Below, piece after piece: positions 8,406-17,423 of a stretch of 64,000 nucleotides of DNA (position 1 is its first letter; each line of letters starts with the position of its first letter). Origin of the DNA: a virus. The translations under genes were made by a program, and so were the position numbers. The notes under the pieces were generated by a model that worked only from the letters and a program-made list of their open reading frames with translations, was not told where the DNA came from and made no database searches. The stretch is from positions 1 to 64,000 of IMG/VR virus record IMGVR_UViG_3300032304_000826, one strand, 5' to 3'.

Positions 8406-9343
8406 ATTGCTAACGCCCCCATCACACAATGCTTGGCCTGCTCAAGGCCTAAGTCTATCTGATCAGCAGACATATCTCCTATATCCTTTACGTCACTAGA
8501 GGTGTAGTTAAAGAACCAGCACTCTATTCCAACTTTTCTAAAGGTGGATAGAAGAGTTTGACTTGATTTCTTGCCCGCCTCATCGTTATCCATAGCAATA
8601 ACTAAAGTCTTTGCTCTACGCATTAGCTCTATCTGATCACTGCTTACGGTAGCCCCAAAGGTTGCTACGCCCCCTGGTATGCCCACAGAGGCTAATTTGA
8701 CGGCATCTAAAGGAGACTCAACAACAATCATCTGATCCCCATCCCAGCAGTCCATTCCAAATAAAGTCTTTGACTTTGGGACGCCTGGAGGACGGTTAAA
8801 GAATCTTCTTGAAAGCTGACCCTTTTCTTGCCAGCCAAGCAGTTTGTTGTGGTCAACTGTCCTTATCGGTAGGATCCAAGAAGAATCGTTTGCTTGCCAG
8901 CGGACCCCATACTTATTGCAAGCATCAATACTTATACCCCGCTCATTAGCTGCCCATATCGGCACGTCTCCAAAGACAGCTAGTCGAGCTTCGCTCATTG
9001 GTACGAGCTTAGGCAAATGGATGTAGGTTTTCCTAGCCTCATCTAACTGCCGGGATATAAAATCAATATCTAACTCTACGTCTGTTCTAAGCCATGACTT
9101 AGCTTTATCGAGATCCCCGTACTCAAGAAGATCTGATATTAGAGTTAGTAAGTTACCTTTGTAACCACAGGAAAAACAATTGTGTGCACCAGTTACTGCG
9201 TTTATAGACCATGACGGATTGTTATCTTTCTTTCCAGTCCGATACTCATGCATAGGGCACATAGCACCAAGCTCACGGTTTCTAGGGATTGAAACTATGC
9301 TTAGTCGCAGTAAGGTGCGCTCTACTTCTCCGTCACGAAACAT
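8402..9343 (-). CDS. DnaG-type DNA primase (CHC2 zinc finger plus TOPRIM)
   Basis: A 313-residue primase. The N-terminal zinc site is C29-x2-H32...C56-x2-C59, the CHC2 pattern. The catalytic TOPRIM domain shows E209 in VVESPLDAVKLASVG and D252-N-D254 in VIAMDNDEAG, the residues that bind Mg2+. It is shorter than bacterial DnaG (about 600) because the helicase-interaction domain is missing; the separate DnaB-like helicase lies just upstream. The start overlaps the previous stop as TAATG and the stop overlaps the SNF2 start as ATGA. Confidence 0.92.
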   Translation of the reverse strand: MFRDGEVERTLLRLSIVSIPRNRELGAMCPMHEYRTGKKDNNPSWSINAVTGAHNCFSCGYKGNLLTLISDLLEYGDLDKAKSWLRTDVELDIDFISRQLDEARKTYIHLPKLVPMSEARLAVFGDVPIWAANERGISIDACNKYGVRWQANDSSWILPIRTVDHNKLLGWQEKGQLSRRFFNRPPGVPKSKTLFGMDCWDGDQMIVVESPLDAVKLASVGIPGGVATFGATVSSDQIELMRRAKTLVIAMDNDEAGKKSSQTLLSTFRKVGIECWFFNYTSSDVKDIGDMSADQIDLGLEQAKHCVMGALAI

Positions 9344-9510
9344 TAAGGCTTATCCACTAAAGTAGGGGCTAGGGCGTACGTGCCACACAAAGCGCATTCC
9401 ATTTGAATAAGATAAGCAGAAATTTCGTAGTCCTCAAAAGAAACTTTTACGTTCCATAAGTTTGATTCACAGTGTGGGCAATCATGATGAATCTCTTCTG
9501 CATGATCCAT
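9343..9510 (-). CDS. Small zinc-ribbon protein
   Basis: A 55-residue protein: C11-x2-C14 (DCPHCE) and C39-x2-C42 (ECALCG) flank a beta-like segment, a complete zinc ribbon. The reading frame is open much further upstream (to 9834), but that part is in shadow of the WhiB gene; ATG at 9510 with AGG a few bases before it is the sensible start. It lies between WhiB and primase, coupled to the latter by TAATG. Function unknown. Confidence 0.65.
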   Translation of the reverse strand: MDHAEEIHHDCPHCESNLWNVKVSFEDYEISAYLIQMECALCGTYALAPTLVDKP

Positions 9511-9535
9511 AGTACCTGTGTAATCAGGCTTTAGC

Positions 9536-9802
9536 TCACGAATTGACTTGGGAGACGCGTGTACGTCGTCTTCTATTAATGCGGACTCTACTTCTATCTC
9601 GTGGCGTTGTGGCGCCCCATATCCCATCAAGATCCGGTTGAGATATTGCGTAATCGGCGCAAGGAGCGACAAGAGGGCACTTGTTACAGATATCTTTAGC
9701 CAGTCGAATCTGAGTGTGGCTATTGTAGTCCTGCGGAAAAAAAAGTTCCGGATCTTCCTTAGCGCATAGTTGACGGCCATCATACGGATACTCCTGAGCC
9801 AT
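9536..9802 (-). CDS. WhiB-like Fe-S transcription factor (canonical cysteines)
   Basis: An 88-residue WhiB protein with all hallmarks: C13, C39-x2-C42-x5-C48, the DGIWGATTP turn at about 58-66, and an Arg-rich DNA-binding tail (RSRVRINRRRR). WhiB factors bind an Fe-S cluster and partner sigma-A. Phage copies are known to reprogramme host WhiB-controlled promoters or block cell division genes. It overlaps the helicase stop by 23 nt. The cysteine pattern is normal, unlike the WhiB gene at 359-673, so the two probably have different roles. Confidence 0.92.
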   Translation of the reverse strand: MAQEYPYDGRQLCAKEDPELFFPQDYNSHTQIRLAKDICNKCPLVAPCADYAISQPDLDGIWGATTPRDRSRVRINRRRRTRVSQVNS

Positions 9803-11012
9803 ATTCTTCGAACCTTCCTTCTTCCCAGTCCCAAAGTAGCTCTACTTCTGCAGGGCCACAGTTACGGCTTGCAACGATCCGCAACAATCTTGAACTATCA
9901 TCGTTTTCATCTTGTCTCTGTAAAGCAAAGATCACATCCGAATCTTGATAAAAAGATGAGGAGTAACCAATAGCATCTGCGGTAACTTGACCTCTACGCA
10001 TTTTATGGGTCAATACCTGAGTAGTCATAACAATAGGTTTTTTATGCTTCTGAGCTAGTCGTTTCATAGATCTCGTTATATTAGTCAAAGCCATAGGGGT
10101 GTTTGCCTCTCCGGTAACCTCGTCAATCATTAAGTAAACTCCGTCAACAAAGATGATATCAGGTTGAAGTTTTTCAATCTTTAACGATAGTCCGGTTATG
10201 GTTGCTGCGGTCACGGAGTCAGTCAAATAAAAGTTATGCATCCCATCCATATGATCTAAAGTTTTTTGGTACCTAGCTTCTTCCAAAGGAGTTAGGGCAC
10301 CTCGTATTAAACGACCATGCGATATATGGGCACGCATAGAGTCGTGTCTACGCTGCTGCTCCATATTGCTCATCTCAAAAGATTGATACAAAGGTACAAA
10401 CCCATCTTCGTGAGTATTTACCGCCATCTGCAAAGACAGCACTGACTTACCAGTTTTAGGTGGGGCAATTACTGTGACTAGTTGACCTGGCTGTAATCCC
10501 GCTGTAGCCACATCCATTACTTGAAAACCAGTAGCAATTCCTAGTAACCCATTTGGTCGAGTCTTAATGTTTAAGTACTCGTCGTATCGAGTCTGTGTAT
10601 TTTTAGTTAAATCTATGTCGCTAGTTTGAGAAGCACCTTCGTCAGATAGTTTAGCTACGCCTGAGCCCATCAAAGCTATAGCAGAGTCATGGTCTCCAGC
10701 AGATACTGCGTCCGCAGCAAGTTGTACTACCTCGATAGTCTTTTGACGTTTGCGATACTCAACTAACTGATCTAACAAATATGAAATTGAGTCGTCAACA
10801 GCTAAAAGGCGATAGGTAGGAAAGTTATCTTTTACTGTTGTAGCTGTAGGGACTTCACTGTACTTAGTCCAATGCTGCCGTATAAATTTCCATACGGCGC
10901 GATTCTCATCGACGTAAAACCACTCGTCTTGTAATCCGCGCCCTAGTAATTCGGAGATATCCCTATCGCGTACAGCTTTAGAGATTAATCTGATCTCATT
11001 GTCAGCTGCCAC
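9780..11012 (-). CDS. dnaB: DnaB-like replicative DNA helicase
   Basis: A 410-residue helicase. GTG at 11012 is chosen because GGGGAGG lies 7 nt before it; the frame extends 7 codons further. The N-terminal domain (to about 140) is helical and like DnaB-N. The RecA-like motor has Walker A APPKTGKS at 183-190 and Walker B IIFVDGVYLM near 280, followed by KPIVMTTQ and an Arg-containing segment like the DnaB arginine-finger region. It unwinds the fork with the loader encoded at 11678-12385 and the primase at 8402-9343. Confidence 0.92.
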   Translation of the reverse strand: MAADNEIRLISKAVRDRDISELLGRGLQDEWFYVDENRAVWKFIRQHWTKYSEVPTATTVKDNFPTYRLLAVDDSISYLLDQLVEYRKRQKTIEVVQLAADAVSAGDHDSAIALMGSGVAKLSDEGASQTSDIDLTKNTQTRYDEYLNIKTRPNGLLGIATGFQVMDVATAGLQPGQLVTVIAPPKTGKSVLSLQMAVNTHEDGFVPLYQSFEMSNMEQQRRHDSMRAHISHGRLIRGALTPLEEARYQKTLDHMDGMHNFYLTDSVTAATITGLSLKIEKLQPDIIFVDGVYLMIDEVTGEANTPMALTNITRSMKRLAQKHKKPIVMTTQVLTHKMRRGQVTADAIGYSSSFYQDSDVIFALQRQDENDDSSRLLRIVASRNCGPAEVELLWDWEEGRFEEYGSGVSV

Positions 11013-11418
11013 TGTTAATCCTCCCCATATCAATAAACTTTCCGCCGTATCTTAAGCCACGTTCAGGTATATCCACAACTCCTACCAACTCTGGTCGATA
11101 GGGTAGTTCGCTTACTAAATCTGAGATGGTTTGATATGAAGTGCAGTAGTTAAAGGGGTTTGTCCCCAGGTTATCTAAATCTTCTAATATTTCTTTCATT
11201 TCTTTTTTTGTGTACCCAAATCCAGCGATCTCCATAGAGTAGCCAAACTTTTGTGCAAAATTCCAAAACAGGGATAGGGATCGACGGTTATAGGTAACCT
11301 CTTCTTTAAAAACAGGTATACCTAAAACTTTTTTCATTTCAGGTTTGCGGTCTAGTATGCAATCAAGAGTTACTACAACTCTCATTGGAACTTCGTTTGA
11401 TATGTCCCCCCCTTTCAT
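11002..11418 (-). CDS. Hypothetical protein in replication operon
   Basis: A 138-residue protein I cannot assign. An early hydrophobic strand (MRVVVTLDCIL from residue 12) and a late GVVDIPERGLRYGGKFIDM vaguely recall a HAD-type fold, but the D-x-D nucleophile motif is absent, so I do not call it a phosphatase. The start is uncertain: 11418 has a weak AGGG site 2 nt after the preceding stop, while Met12 (11385) has none. A run of seven G lies in codons 3-5. Confidence 0.55.
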   Translation of the reverse strand: MKGGDISNEVPMRVVVTLDCILDRKPEMKKVLGIPVFKEEVTYNRRSLSLFWNFAQKFGYSMEIAGFGYTKKEMKEILEDLDNLGTNPFNYCTSYQTISDLVSELPYRPELVGVVDIPERGLRYGGKFIDMGRINSGS

Positions 11419-11420
11419 CT

Positions 11421-11681
11421 CTACCCTACTTTTACTTGACCATAGCGGAGCACTAAATCACGAAACTTATCTGGAGATTTAGTAGAATCTGCTACCTCAG
11501 ATTTAGAGGCGGATCTTTTTATCTCTTTCTCTACAAGAGGCTCAACTTGTGTGGTGTGCTTGCATTTAGCTCGTAAGCTAAACCCAGTACAACTACAACG
11601 CATTTTTCCCTCATCATTTATTTGAACTTCGCTAACACCTGTCGATAGCGATATAAAAAACTGAACTGTTCTCCAAGTCAT
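11421..11681 (-). CDS. SWIM zinc-finger protein
   Basis: An 86-residue protein with C29-x-C31-x8-C40-x-H42 (MRCSCTGFSLRAKCKH), the C-x-C-x(n)-C-x-H pattern of SWIM zinc fingers, which bind DNA or proteins and occur in recombination mediators such as the Shu complex and SWI2/SNF2-linked proteins. The remainder is charged linker. It overlaps the helicase-loader stop as ATGA. SWIM proteins in a phage replication operon next to helicase and loader are uncommon; the precise role is unknown. Confidence 0.75.
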   Translation of the reverse strand: MTWRTVQFFISLSTGVSEVQINDEGKMRCSCTGFSLRAKCKHTTQVEPLVEKEIKRSASKSEVADSTKSPDKFRDLVLRYGQVKVG

Positions 11682-12385
11682 AATGCTCTCCGATCTCCTT
11701 CTGCTGACTCTACAACGATTGGCATAAATGCTTCTTTAACAAAACTACCCATAGGTTGTCCGTAGGTATCGCCCCAGTCCTTGATAGGCACGTTAGTCGT
11801 TACTATAGTCGGAAGGCCAGCATTAAAGCGAGCCCGCAGTAAAGCATCAAAAGTATTTTCTGCCCAACCTGACGCGGTCCGATATTCCTTACCGATGTCA
11901 TCTAAAACTAAAACTTTAATGTTTAGGTGTTCCGGCGCATCCCCATAGATCCCGTCCATAAGGTTTTGAATTTCATTGTCAGCGTCCTCTTCCCAGTTTC
12001 GCTTTTGCATCCGTAGAAGCTTGGGATAATCCGTAAAATACGCCGGACGGAGGGGAAGCCTTTCCGGTGTACCTATGACGTCCCGTGGGATAGTCCTTAA
12101 AAGCTCCTGGAGGACCGTAGAGGCCAGAGTAGTCTTCCCGTGACCAGGTTTACCCACCAGAAGTAAACCTAGGCCACAGGTGGACGTTCCACGCGCTTTT
12201 ATGACATTTCCCAACCTGACCGAATTAAGCCAAGCTTCTACAGAATCTAATAAGGGCCCTTGACCCTGGATGTGAGCGTATGGGCGAAGATCAGAAATCT
12301 CTAGCCCGATGCTCTTCATTGGGAGGCCCGCGGCATTTATCTGAGCCCGCACACTTGGTGCGAGATCTTTTAAGTTATAACTCAT
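11678..12385 (-). CDS. DnaC/IstB-like AAA+ helicase loader
   Basis: A 235-residue AAA+ ATPase: Walker A GKPGHGKT at 78-85, Walker B VLVLDDIGKE around 158-166, sensor-1 TIVTTN near 195-200 and a downstream Arg. Length and layout match DnaC/DnaI loaders, which open or recruit the DnaB ring. It sits between the initiator-like gene and the helicase and overlaps both neighbours by ATGA. An IstB transposition partner is unlikely because no transposase is nearby. Confidence 0.85.
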   Translation of the reverse strand: MSYNLKDLAPSVRAQINAAGLPMKSIGLEISDLRPYAHIQGQGPLLDSVEAWLNSVRLGNVIKARGTSTCGLGLLLVGKPGHGKTTLASTVLQELLRTIPRDVIGTPERLPLRPAYFTDYPKLLRMQKRNWEEDADNEIQNLMDGIYGDAPEHLNIKVLVLDDIGKEYRTASGWAENTFDALLRARFNAGLPTIVTTNVPIKDWGDTYGQPMGSFVKEAFMPIVVESAEGDRRAL

Positions 12386-13269
12386 TTGCCCTCCAACAGT
12401 TTTAACAGACGTTCTTGATTAGCAAGAGCATCCTCGTCGACAAAATCAGTTTCTGCAACTCGAGAAGTAATTCCGTGGATAGTTGGGTAGAAGGCGATAA
12501 ACCTGCGCCATATCGGTTGACCTATGCCGGCATCATTCAAAAGTCTAGGGTCAGCAAAGAACACACGGATTGCTTTTAGGATTGAAAGGTTTGTTGCGTC
12601 AGACTCTGAGATAGTTTTATTAATCCACTTCGCTAACTGCTCGCCGTTAATCTGACCTGGGATACCAGAAGCCTTTTCACGGACTAGGTCGTAAAACTCT
12701 GAGACAAGATCTTTCGAGTTCCAGGTTTCCTCTGGACGCTCGTACCTACGCATGCTTGCTGGTACAGCCTCAAACTTAGTTTTCTTGTACTTGGCATTAC
12801 GCATTGCCTTTTTGTCTTCAATCTTTCCGACAGCCCCAGGAGACTCGTCAATATCAGATCTCTTCTTTGGTAAATTCTCATCTAGGTTTGGCCAGCCCAT
12901 TTCGATTCCTTCCTTCGGTTTCAGCGCAGCTGAAGTATTAGAAGTACGTAGTACTTCTAATACATTTAGACTAGTAGTTATATCATTAGTATTAAGTAAG
13001 CTATATAGAGCGCCTGGATTACCGACGCCTGATAATCCGTCGTCGGTGAACTTCAAAGTAGTGCGCCATTGACCCCCAACTTGTGCTTTTACGGCTTTTA
13101 TGTATCCCGCATCTTTGAGTTCTTTCATGGCAGAACGGATCGCGTCCCGACCTTCAGGGACTGCTGTAGATATTTCGTCGGCAGATAAAACTCTGCCAGT
13201 CTCTATATAGAACGCATAGAGCCCGCGAGCGCGTAGTGATAGATATGGATTAGAATATGGTGATTGCAT
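12382..13269 (-). CDS. Winged-helix replication initiator-like protein
   Basis: A 295-residue protein. Residues about 10-75 form a winged helix (RARGLYAFYIETG, then LSADEISTAVPEGRDAIRSAMKELKDAGYI), like replication initiators of the DnaD/RepA kind. A charged, probably disordered linker follows (120-175), then a helical C-terminal domain rich in Trp/Phe. It heads the minus-strand replication series directly upstream of the helicase loader, the standard position for an initiator. GGGGGATCTAC precedes the ATG. A transcription regulator with similar fold is the alternative. Confidence 0.65.
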   Translation of the reverse strand: MQSPYSNPYLSLRARGLYAFYIETGRVLSADEISTAVPEGRDAIRSAMKELKDAGYIKAVKAQVGGQWRTTLKFTDDGLSGVGNPGALYSLLNTNDITTSLNVLEVLRTSNTSAALKPKEGIEMGWPNLDENLPKKRSDIDESPGAVGKIEDKKAMRNAKYKKTKFEAVPASMRRYERPEETWNSKDLVSEFYDLVREKASGIPGQINGEQLAKWINKTISESDATNLSILKAIRVFFADPRLLNDAGIGQPIWRRFIAFYPTIHGITSRVAETDFVDEDALANQERLLKLLEGK

Positions 13270-13292
13270 GTAGATCCCCCTCTACAAAAATC

Positions 13293-13568
13293 TTATATCC
13301 GATCTACCCTCTTTGGCAAACCGCGCATTTCACGGACTGATGGCCCAGTGAAAACCTGCTCTACCAGTAAGGACATAGTTAGACCTAAGAACGTTGAAGC
13401 CAGGCAATAAATCAAAAGAGGTGGCCCCGAAACCCCTAAGATTATGGAAGAAGGAATTGCTATGGCTGCGGCAAGTAAACCACGCCACTTTCCGATGGAT
13501 ACTATAAGTCCTTCAACTGCTGTTAAAACACAAGCAGTTGCTAGTGCAGCTATAACAACATTTGTCAT
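13293..13568 (-). CDS. Small membrane protein, about three TM segments
   Basis: A 91-residue hydrophobic protein starting at ATG 13568; extension to 13604 would need a TTG start and a large overlap. Hydrophobic stretches at about 2-22 (TNVVIAALATACVLTAVEGL), 28-45 and 48-70 suggest three membrane spans, ending in a basic tail (REMRGLPKRVDRI). It lies between the last tail gene and the replication operon. A holin-like or inner-membrane protein is conceivable, but the recognisable lysis genes are at the other end of the window, so function is unknown. Confidence 0.6.
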   Translation of the reverse strand: MTNVVIAALATACVLTAVEGLIVSIGKWRGLLAAAIAIPSSIILGVSGPPLLIYCLASTFLGLTMSLLVEQVFTGPSVREMRGLPKRVDRI

Positions 13569-13578
13569 AGGCCAGAGG

Positions 13579-16500
13579 CTACTCTCTAAAAACAACCCTG
13601 TCAATATGGAAGGTTTGACCTGTAGCAGCCGGGGAGGTAGAGGCGCAAGTTACGCTTAATACAGCGTAAGAAGCTCCTGCAGTATCCGCCGCGCTAATGG
13701 TGGCAGCTATGTACGCCCAACGATCTTGTCTAGTTACTAGGGCAGTAGCCGTCCTATTAATTATCTGAATGTCAAAGTCGTCATAAAATTTTATGCTTAA
13801 AGTGTAGGTTCCAAAGGCATCTTCGTTTTCAGGCTTTACTGCAACTGATGCATAGTACCCACGTAAACCTAGTACAGGAACCTGTCCTGTAGTAATACCA
13901 AACGCACTTGCTGCATTTGCGGTTACCTTACAAAACGCTGTTCCATGAGTACAGTACTCGTCAAACAAAGTACCGCGAGTTACTGTTCTTGATAGGTTAG
14001 CTGCTATTCCAGACCAAGACCCTAAACTTCTTTCAAATGATGCAGAAGGAATCAAAGAAGTTTCAAGCTCTGGATAAGGAATAGTTGATTTTCCAGCCTC
14101 TATAGACCAGCTGCTTCCATGTGGAAGAACTTTTGGTAGCGTGTAAAACAATCTAGAATACTTTTCATAGTAGTTAGCCCAATAGTTGCTCTTGCCACCA
14201 TGTGAGCTTTCTTCTCTAGAAAGGTACATATTTTTAGTTACATCTCCAGTATTTGGGCGAGTTATTACGCCAGCACCCGCAGGATCTGCAAATTTTGACG
14301 GTATTCTTCCAAACTCTGCTTGAACCCCGTCTATATAGAATACGGCAGCAGAACCAGACCCGGTTGATAACGAGATAGTTAAGGTAAAGGTAGTTTCTCC
14401 AGCAGCCGCAACTCTAGGAACATAAATTCTTGTCCAAGAGTCTTTATTAGCTTCTTCTATTTCAAATAGGTTTACTGCTTGCCCATTTGTAGATATTGAG
14501 TAAGTGCCTGCCTTGTTTCTTATATACGCCGACACAATCATATCTTCTCCACCAATAGCTGGGTTTGGAAGAGTGACTACGGTGGATATAGATCCTCCAC
14601 CAGCTTTACTTACTTTTCCTTGCTTAGCGCCATACAGTGCTGGGGATATTTCGCTTACTGAAGTAAACGTAGTACCTGATCCTGCAGCCCAACCTGTTGT
14701 ATCTTCTAGTGAAGAGTTGGATACAAAATTAACTACGTTTTTAATTTCCCAATGGCAGTCTGCTGGTACGTAAAAAGTAGAAGTATTTGGGTTTGCTGGA
14801 GTAGGGGCTCCGCTTCCTTGGAAAAATGAATCAAGTACGGGACTTTGCTCTAGTAGGGCCGCGTCAAAATAAAATACGTCGTTAATTTCTGCTGCGTCTG
14901 TATACACAGAGACTTTTGCTAAAGGTATGCCTGAGTCAGTAGTTTGTACTGGGGCTACAGAGGTAACTGATAGTCTTTGAGCCGTAGAGGTAAGAGTTAC
15001 AGAAGCAGAGTCAACATAGTAAGGATCTATAGGATAGTACTTACCCTCTGTATCATTAAGTACAGTAACTTGATCATAGTCTGACTGTTGTGAAGAGTAC
15101 TCAATTCTTGCTTTTACTGCACGAGCAGCGCCACTAGCATGAATACTAAAGGTGTAGTTTGATCCAGGAGCAACAGGCACCCAGTCAGAAACAAAAGCAA
15201 CTGTGTCATCAGATGTCGCTTTTATTTTTGCTACGGCGACCCCAAAAATTTTGGCCGTTGTTGGTGGGTTAAAGTCTTGAGATAAAGTAGCGTTTAAAGA
15301 CGACCAGCTAGAGGTACTGTTATCAAATCCAGGGTTAGGAAGAATATTTTCTTTCTCTCCCGAAACCGTTACAATAACTTTTCTAGCGTCTTGGTATTCA
15401 AGGCTATATTCAGCCTCACAAAATTGAAACATGTCAAAGTATAAATCGCCTAAAACGTGGTCGGTTTCAGCAAAGAACTGTACTGCGGCGTAGACTGAAT
15501 TAGCTGGTGCTAGGTGCCCTACTCTATCTTGATATTCAACTCCATTATCGTTACGGCCTGTATTAAATTCTTGCCAGGTGTTAGTAAAATAAACTGGGTT
15601 ACCAAAAGAACTTTGGCCTAACAAAGCGTTATCTTTGTCAAAAAAACGGATGCTGGCATAGCATACGGTGTAGTTTACAACGTTAGGTGGGTACGTAGAA
15701 CTTACTGGTCTGGCGTTTTTAGATCTGACCCACCCAGTAAAAATATATCTTTTTCCTGGGGTTACGGGGATACCTTTTTGTACATCTCTTTTTGTTGAGT
15801 AAGACCCATCTTCTGCGGGCAGTCTAAACCAACGAGTTATGTTAAACCCACCGGTTGCAGGGCCCTTAAAAGCCATAAAACCTTTATCTCGTGGAGAAAA
15901 AACTGGGTCATAAAGTCCTGGAGATGGGGGAGTTACTGTTACGCCTAAGTCTGCTAAAGAAGTAGCGTATTTTTGATGAGATATAGTTGAGGCATTTATC
16001 GTTACCAATGAGGTTCCACCCGGTTGTCCTATAGCGCCTATACCCCAGCGACCAAGAGACTCCTCAAAAGAAGAATCGTTGTAGTCAAGCATTAAGTTAT
16101 GCCCAACCCGCACATCAGTATCCCAGTGAGTTAATGATGTTGTATATGCAGATATGCCTCGAGAGGTTCCCTTAGTAGCATTAATAATGTTTCCAGATCT
16201 GTAAAGAGATCTATGATAAGTATCTCCCAGAGTAGGCTCATATGAAAACCCTAGATCTTGGATCTTATTCCGCAATAGGGCAGTAGATACTTTTTTAAAG
16301 TCTGAGCTTTTTTCTAAAATTTGTGCCTCTGCACGAAGTCGATCGTAGGCAAAAGAGTAAGCAGTTAAGATTTTGTACAGCTCATTAGATGGCTCTGTTT
16401 CGCCAACTAAGTCGCCTAGCTCACCTGAGATGTTGTTTAGCCACACTCTAGGTATCCACTTACTTACTTTATTTATAGTATCTGTATTAAGCACAGCTAA

Positions 16501-16860
16501 AGCTTTTGTATTTCCGCAGCTTATCCAATTAGCCCCATTAAACACCCAAAATGAGTAAGTAATTTCAGAGTTTTGCTCTAAAGTTTGAACGTCTATTTTA
16601 GCTAGACGATAAGAGCTTATTACATCTTCATCTACAGAGATTCCGTCATATGGGCTTAAAGGCGCACCAGAAAAAGACTTAACTAGTTTCCAGTGTGTTG
16701 GAAGAGGATCTGCGGGGTCGGTAATTACCGATCCCCAGGTTAATGATATGGTCTGATAATCGTAAGACCAGGCAGTAAGCCCGACGTTATAAAAAACACG
16801 GTTGTTTTCTATTTCACCGTATTTAGGAGACCCATATTGCGAAAACGAATATTTAGCCAT
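13579..16860 (-). CDS. Tail fibre / tail protein I-like with carbohydrate-binding modules
   Basis: A 1093-residue virion protein. Residues about 125-215 (LNNISGELGDLVGETEPSNELYKILTAY region) resemble the gpI-type baseplate-attachment domain that sits after gpJ in P2-like tails. From about 260 onward there are at least three jelly-roll modules with the N-P/S-x-[FL]-[DE]-x-x-[TS]-x-x-W signature of CBM4/9-like domains (for example NPGFDNSTSSW and NSSLEDTTGW), each with alternating beta strands. Such modules bind host surface glycan. It follows gpJ and a small tail protein, so it is probably baseplate-attached and receptor-binding. Confidence 0.75.
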   Translation of the reverse strand: MAKYSFSQYGSPKYGEIENNRVFYNVGLTAWSYDYQTISLTWGSVITDPADPLPTHWKLVKSFSGAPLSPYDGISVDEDVISSYRLAKIDVQTLEQNSEITYSFWVFNGANWISCGNTKALAVLNTDTINKVSKWIPRVWLNNISGELGDLVGETEPSNELYKILTAYSFAYDRLRAEAQILEKSSDFKKVSTALLRNKIQDLGFSYEPTLGDTYHRSLYRSGNIINATKGTSRGISAYTTSLTHWDTDVRVGHNLMLDYNDSSFEESLGRWGIGAIGQPGGTSLVTINASTISHQKYATSLADLGVTVTPPSPGLYDPVFSPRDKGFMAFKGPATGGFNITRWFRLPAEDGSYSTKRDVQKGIPVTPGKRYIFTGWVRSKNARPVSSTYPPNVVNYTVCYASIRFFDKDNALLGQSSFGNPVYFTNTWQEFNTGRNDNGVEYQDRVGHLAPANSVYAAVQFFAETDHVLGDLYFDMFQFCEAEYSLEYQDARKVIVTVSGEKENILPNPGFDNSTSSWSSLNATLSQDFNPPTTAKIFGVAVAKIKATSDDTVAFVSDWVPVAPGSNYTFSIHASGAARAVKARIEYSSQQSDYDQVTVLNDTEGKYYPIDPYYVDSASVTLTSTAQRLSVTSVAPVQTTDSGIPLAKVSVYTDAAEINDVFYFDAALLEQSPVLDSFFQGSGAPTPANPNTSTFYVPADCHWEIKNVVNFVSNSSLEDTTGWAAGSGTTFTSVSEISPALYGAKQGKVSKAGGGSISTVVTLPNPAIGGEDMIVSAYIRNKAGTYSISTNGQAVNLFEIEEANKDSWTRIYVPRVAAAGETTFTLTISLSTGSGSAAVFYIDGVQAEFGRIPSKFADPAGAGVITRPNTGDVTKNMYLSREESSHGGKSNYWANYYEKYSRLFYTLPKVLPHGSSWSIEAGKSTIPYPELETSLIPSASFERSLGSWSGIAANLSRTVTRGTLFDEYCTHGTAFCKVTANAASAFGITTGQVPVLGLRGYYASVAVKPENEDAFGTYTLSIKFYDDFDIQIINRTATALVTRQDRWAYIAATISAADTAGASYAVLSVTCASTSPAATGQTFHIDRVVFRE

Positions 16861-16868
16861 CTACTTAG

Positions 16869-17408
16869 TTACATCCCAGCTAGTAAGAAAGGGTCAAATC
16901 TAACTGCCTCTGCTTGCTCAAGGGCTGATGTAGCCGTGGTGTTTAAAGATGCGTATTCTGAGCTTCCTACGTATAGAACATTTGCAGTTCCAACCTTAGG
17001 CGCTCCTGCGCTATCTAAATTAAAACCTAGAGTATTATTGGATGCTCGACCTTCAAATAGGTTAGCAGTTCCTGCAGTAGTTTTTACAACCAAAGCTACG
17101 GTTCCTGAAGGAGGTTGAATAGAATCTCCAACTTTTTTTACGTAGGGGCTTACTGTACCTGTTCCACCAACTAAACCTGCTTCAATGTTGTTTAAGCGCT
17201 CATCTATAGAGGTCCAGGTTGTAGTAGCAGAGGTAAATGTGCCGCCAAAAGAAGACGTAAGGATATTAGTACTTGGGTTTCCGCTAAGAGATATCGCCAT
17301 AGCTCTAACTTCATCTTGAAGGGCATTTATGTGGTCCGCAAGTACAGTATCAACTAGGTCAACCTTGTTTGTAAAGGTTCTAATACCTGTGGGAAATTGG
17401 GCTACCAT
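16869..17408 (-). CDS. Tail-associated structural protein
   Basis: A 179-residue protein: a short helical N-terminus with an oligomerising look (VLADHINALQDEVRAMAISL, about 22-42), then Ser/Thr/Gly-rich beta strands and a C-terminal TSALEQAEAVRFDPFLLAGM segment. It resembles a short fibre or the trimer-stem region of tail fibres. It lies between the J-like wedge and the 1093-residue fibre in the position of a connector or short fibre. No catalytic motif. Confidence 0.6.
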   Translation of the reverse strand: MVAQFPTGIRTFTNKVDLVDTVLADHINALQDEVRAMAISLSGNPSTNILTSSFGGTFTSATTTWTSIDERLNNIEAGLVGGTGTVSPYVKKVGDSIQPPSGTVALVVKTTAGTANLFEGRASNNTLGFNLDSAGAPKVGTANVLYVGSSEYASLNTTATSALEQAEAVRFDPFLLAGM

Positions 17409-17423
17409 TTTACCTACCTATCC

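Noticed and set aside
9511-9834. Upstream extension of the 9343-9510 zinc-ribbon gene to give 163 residues
   Set aside because: This part overlaps the canonical WhiB gene in another frame and its sequence is basic and non-family-like; ATG 9510 is a sensible start.
11406-11412. Seven-G run as a slippery site
   Set aside because: It is at codons 3-5 of a gene with no alternative frame worth entering; probably chance.
11002-11418. HAD-type phosphatase
   Set aside because: A weak strand pattern is suggestive, but the required D-x-D motif is absent.
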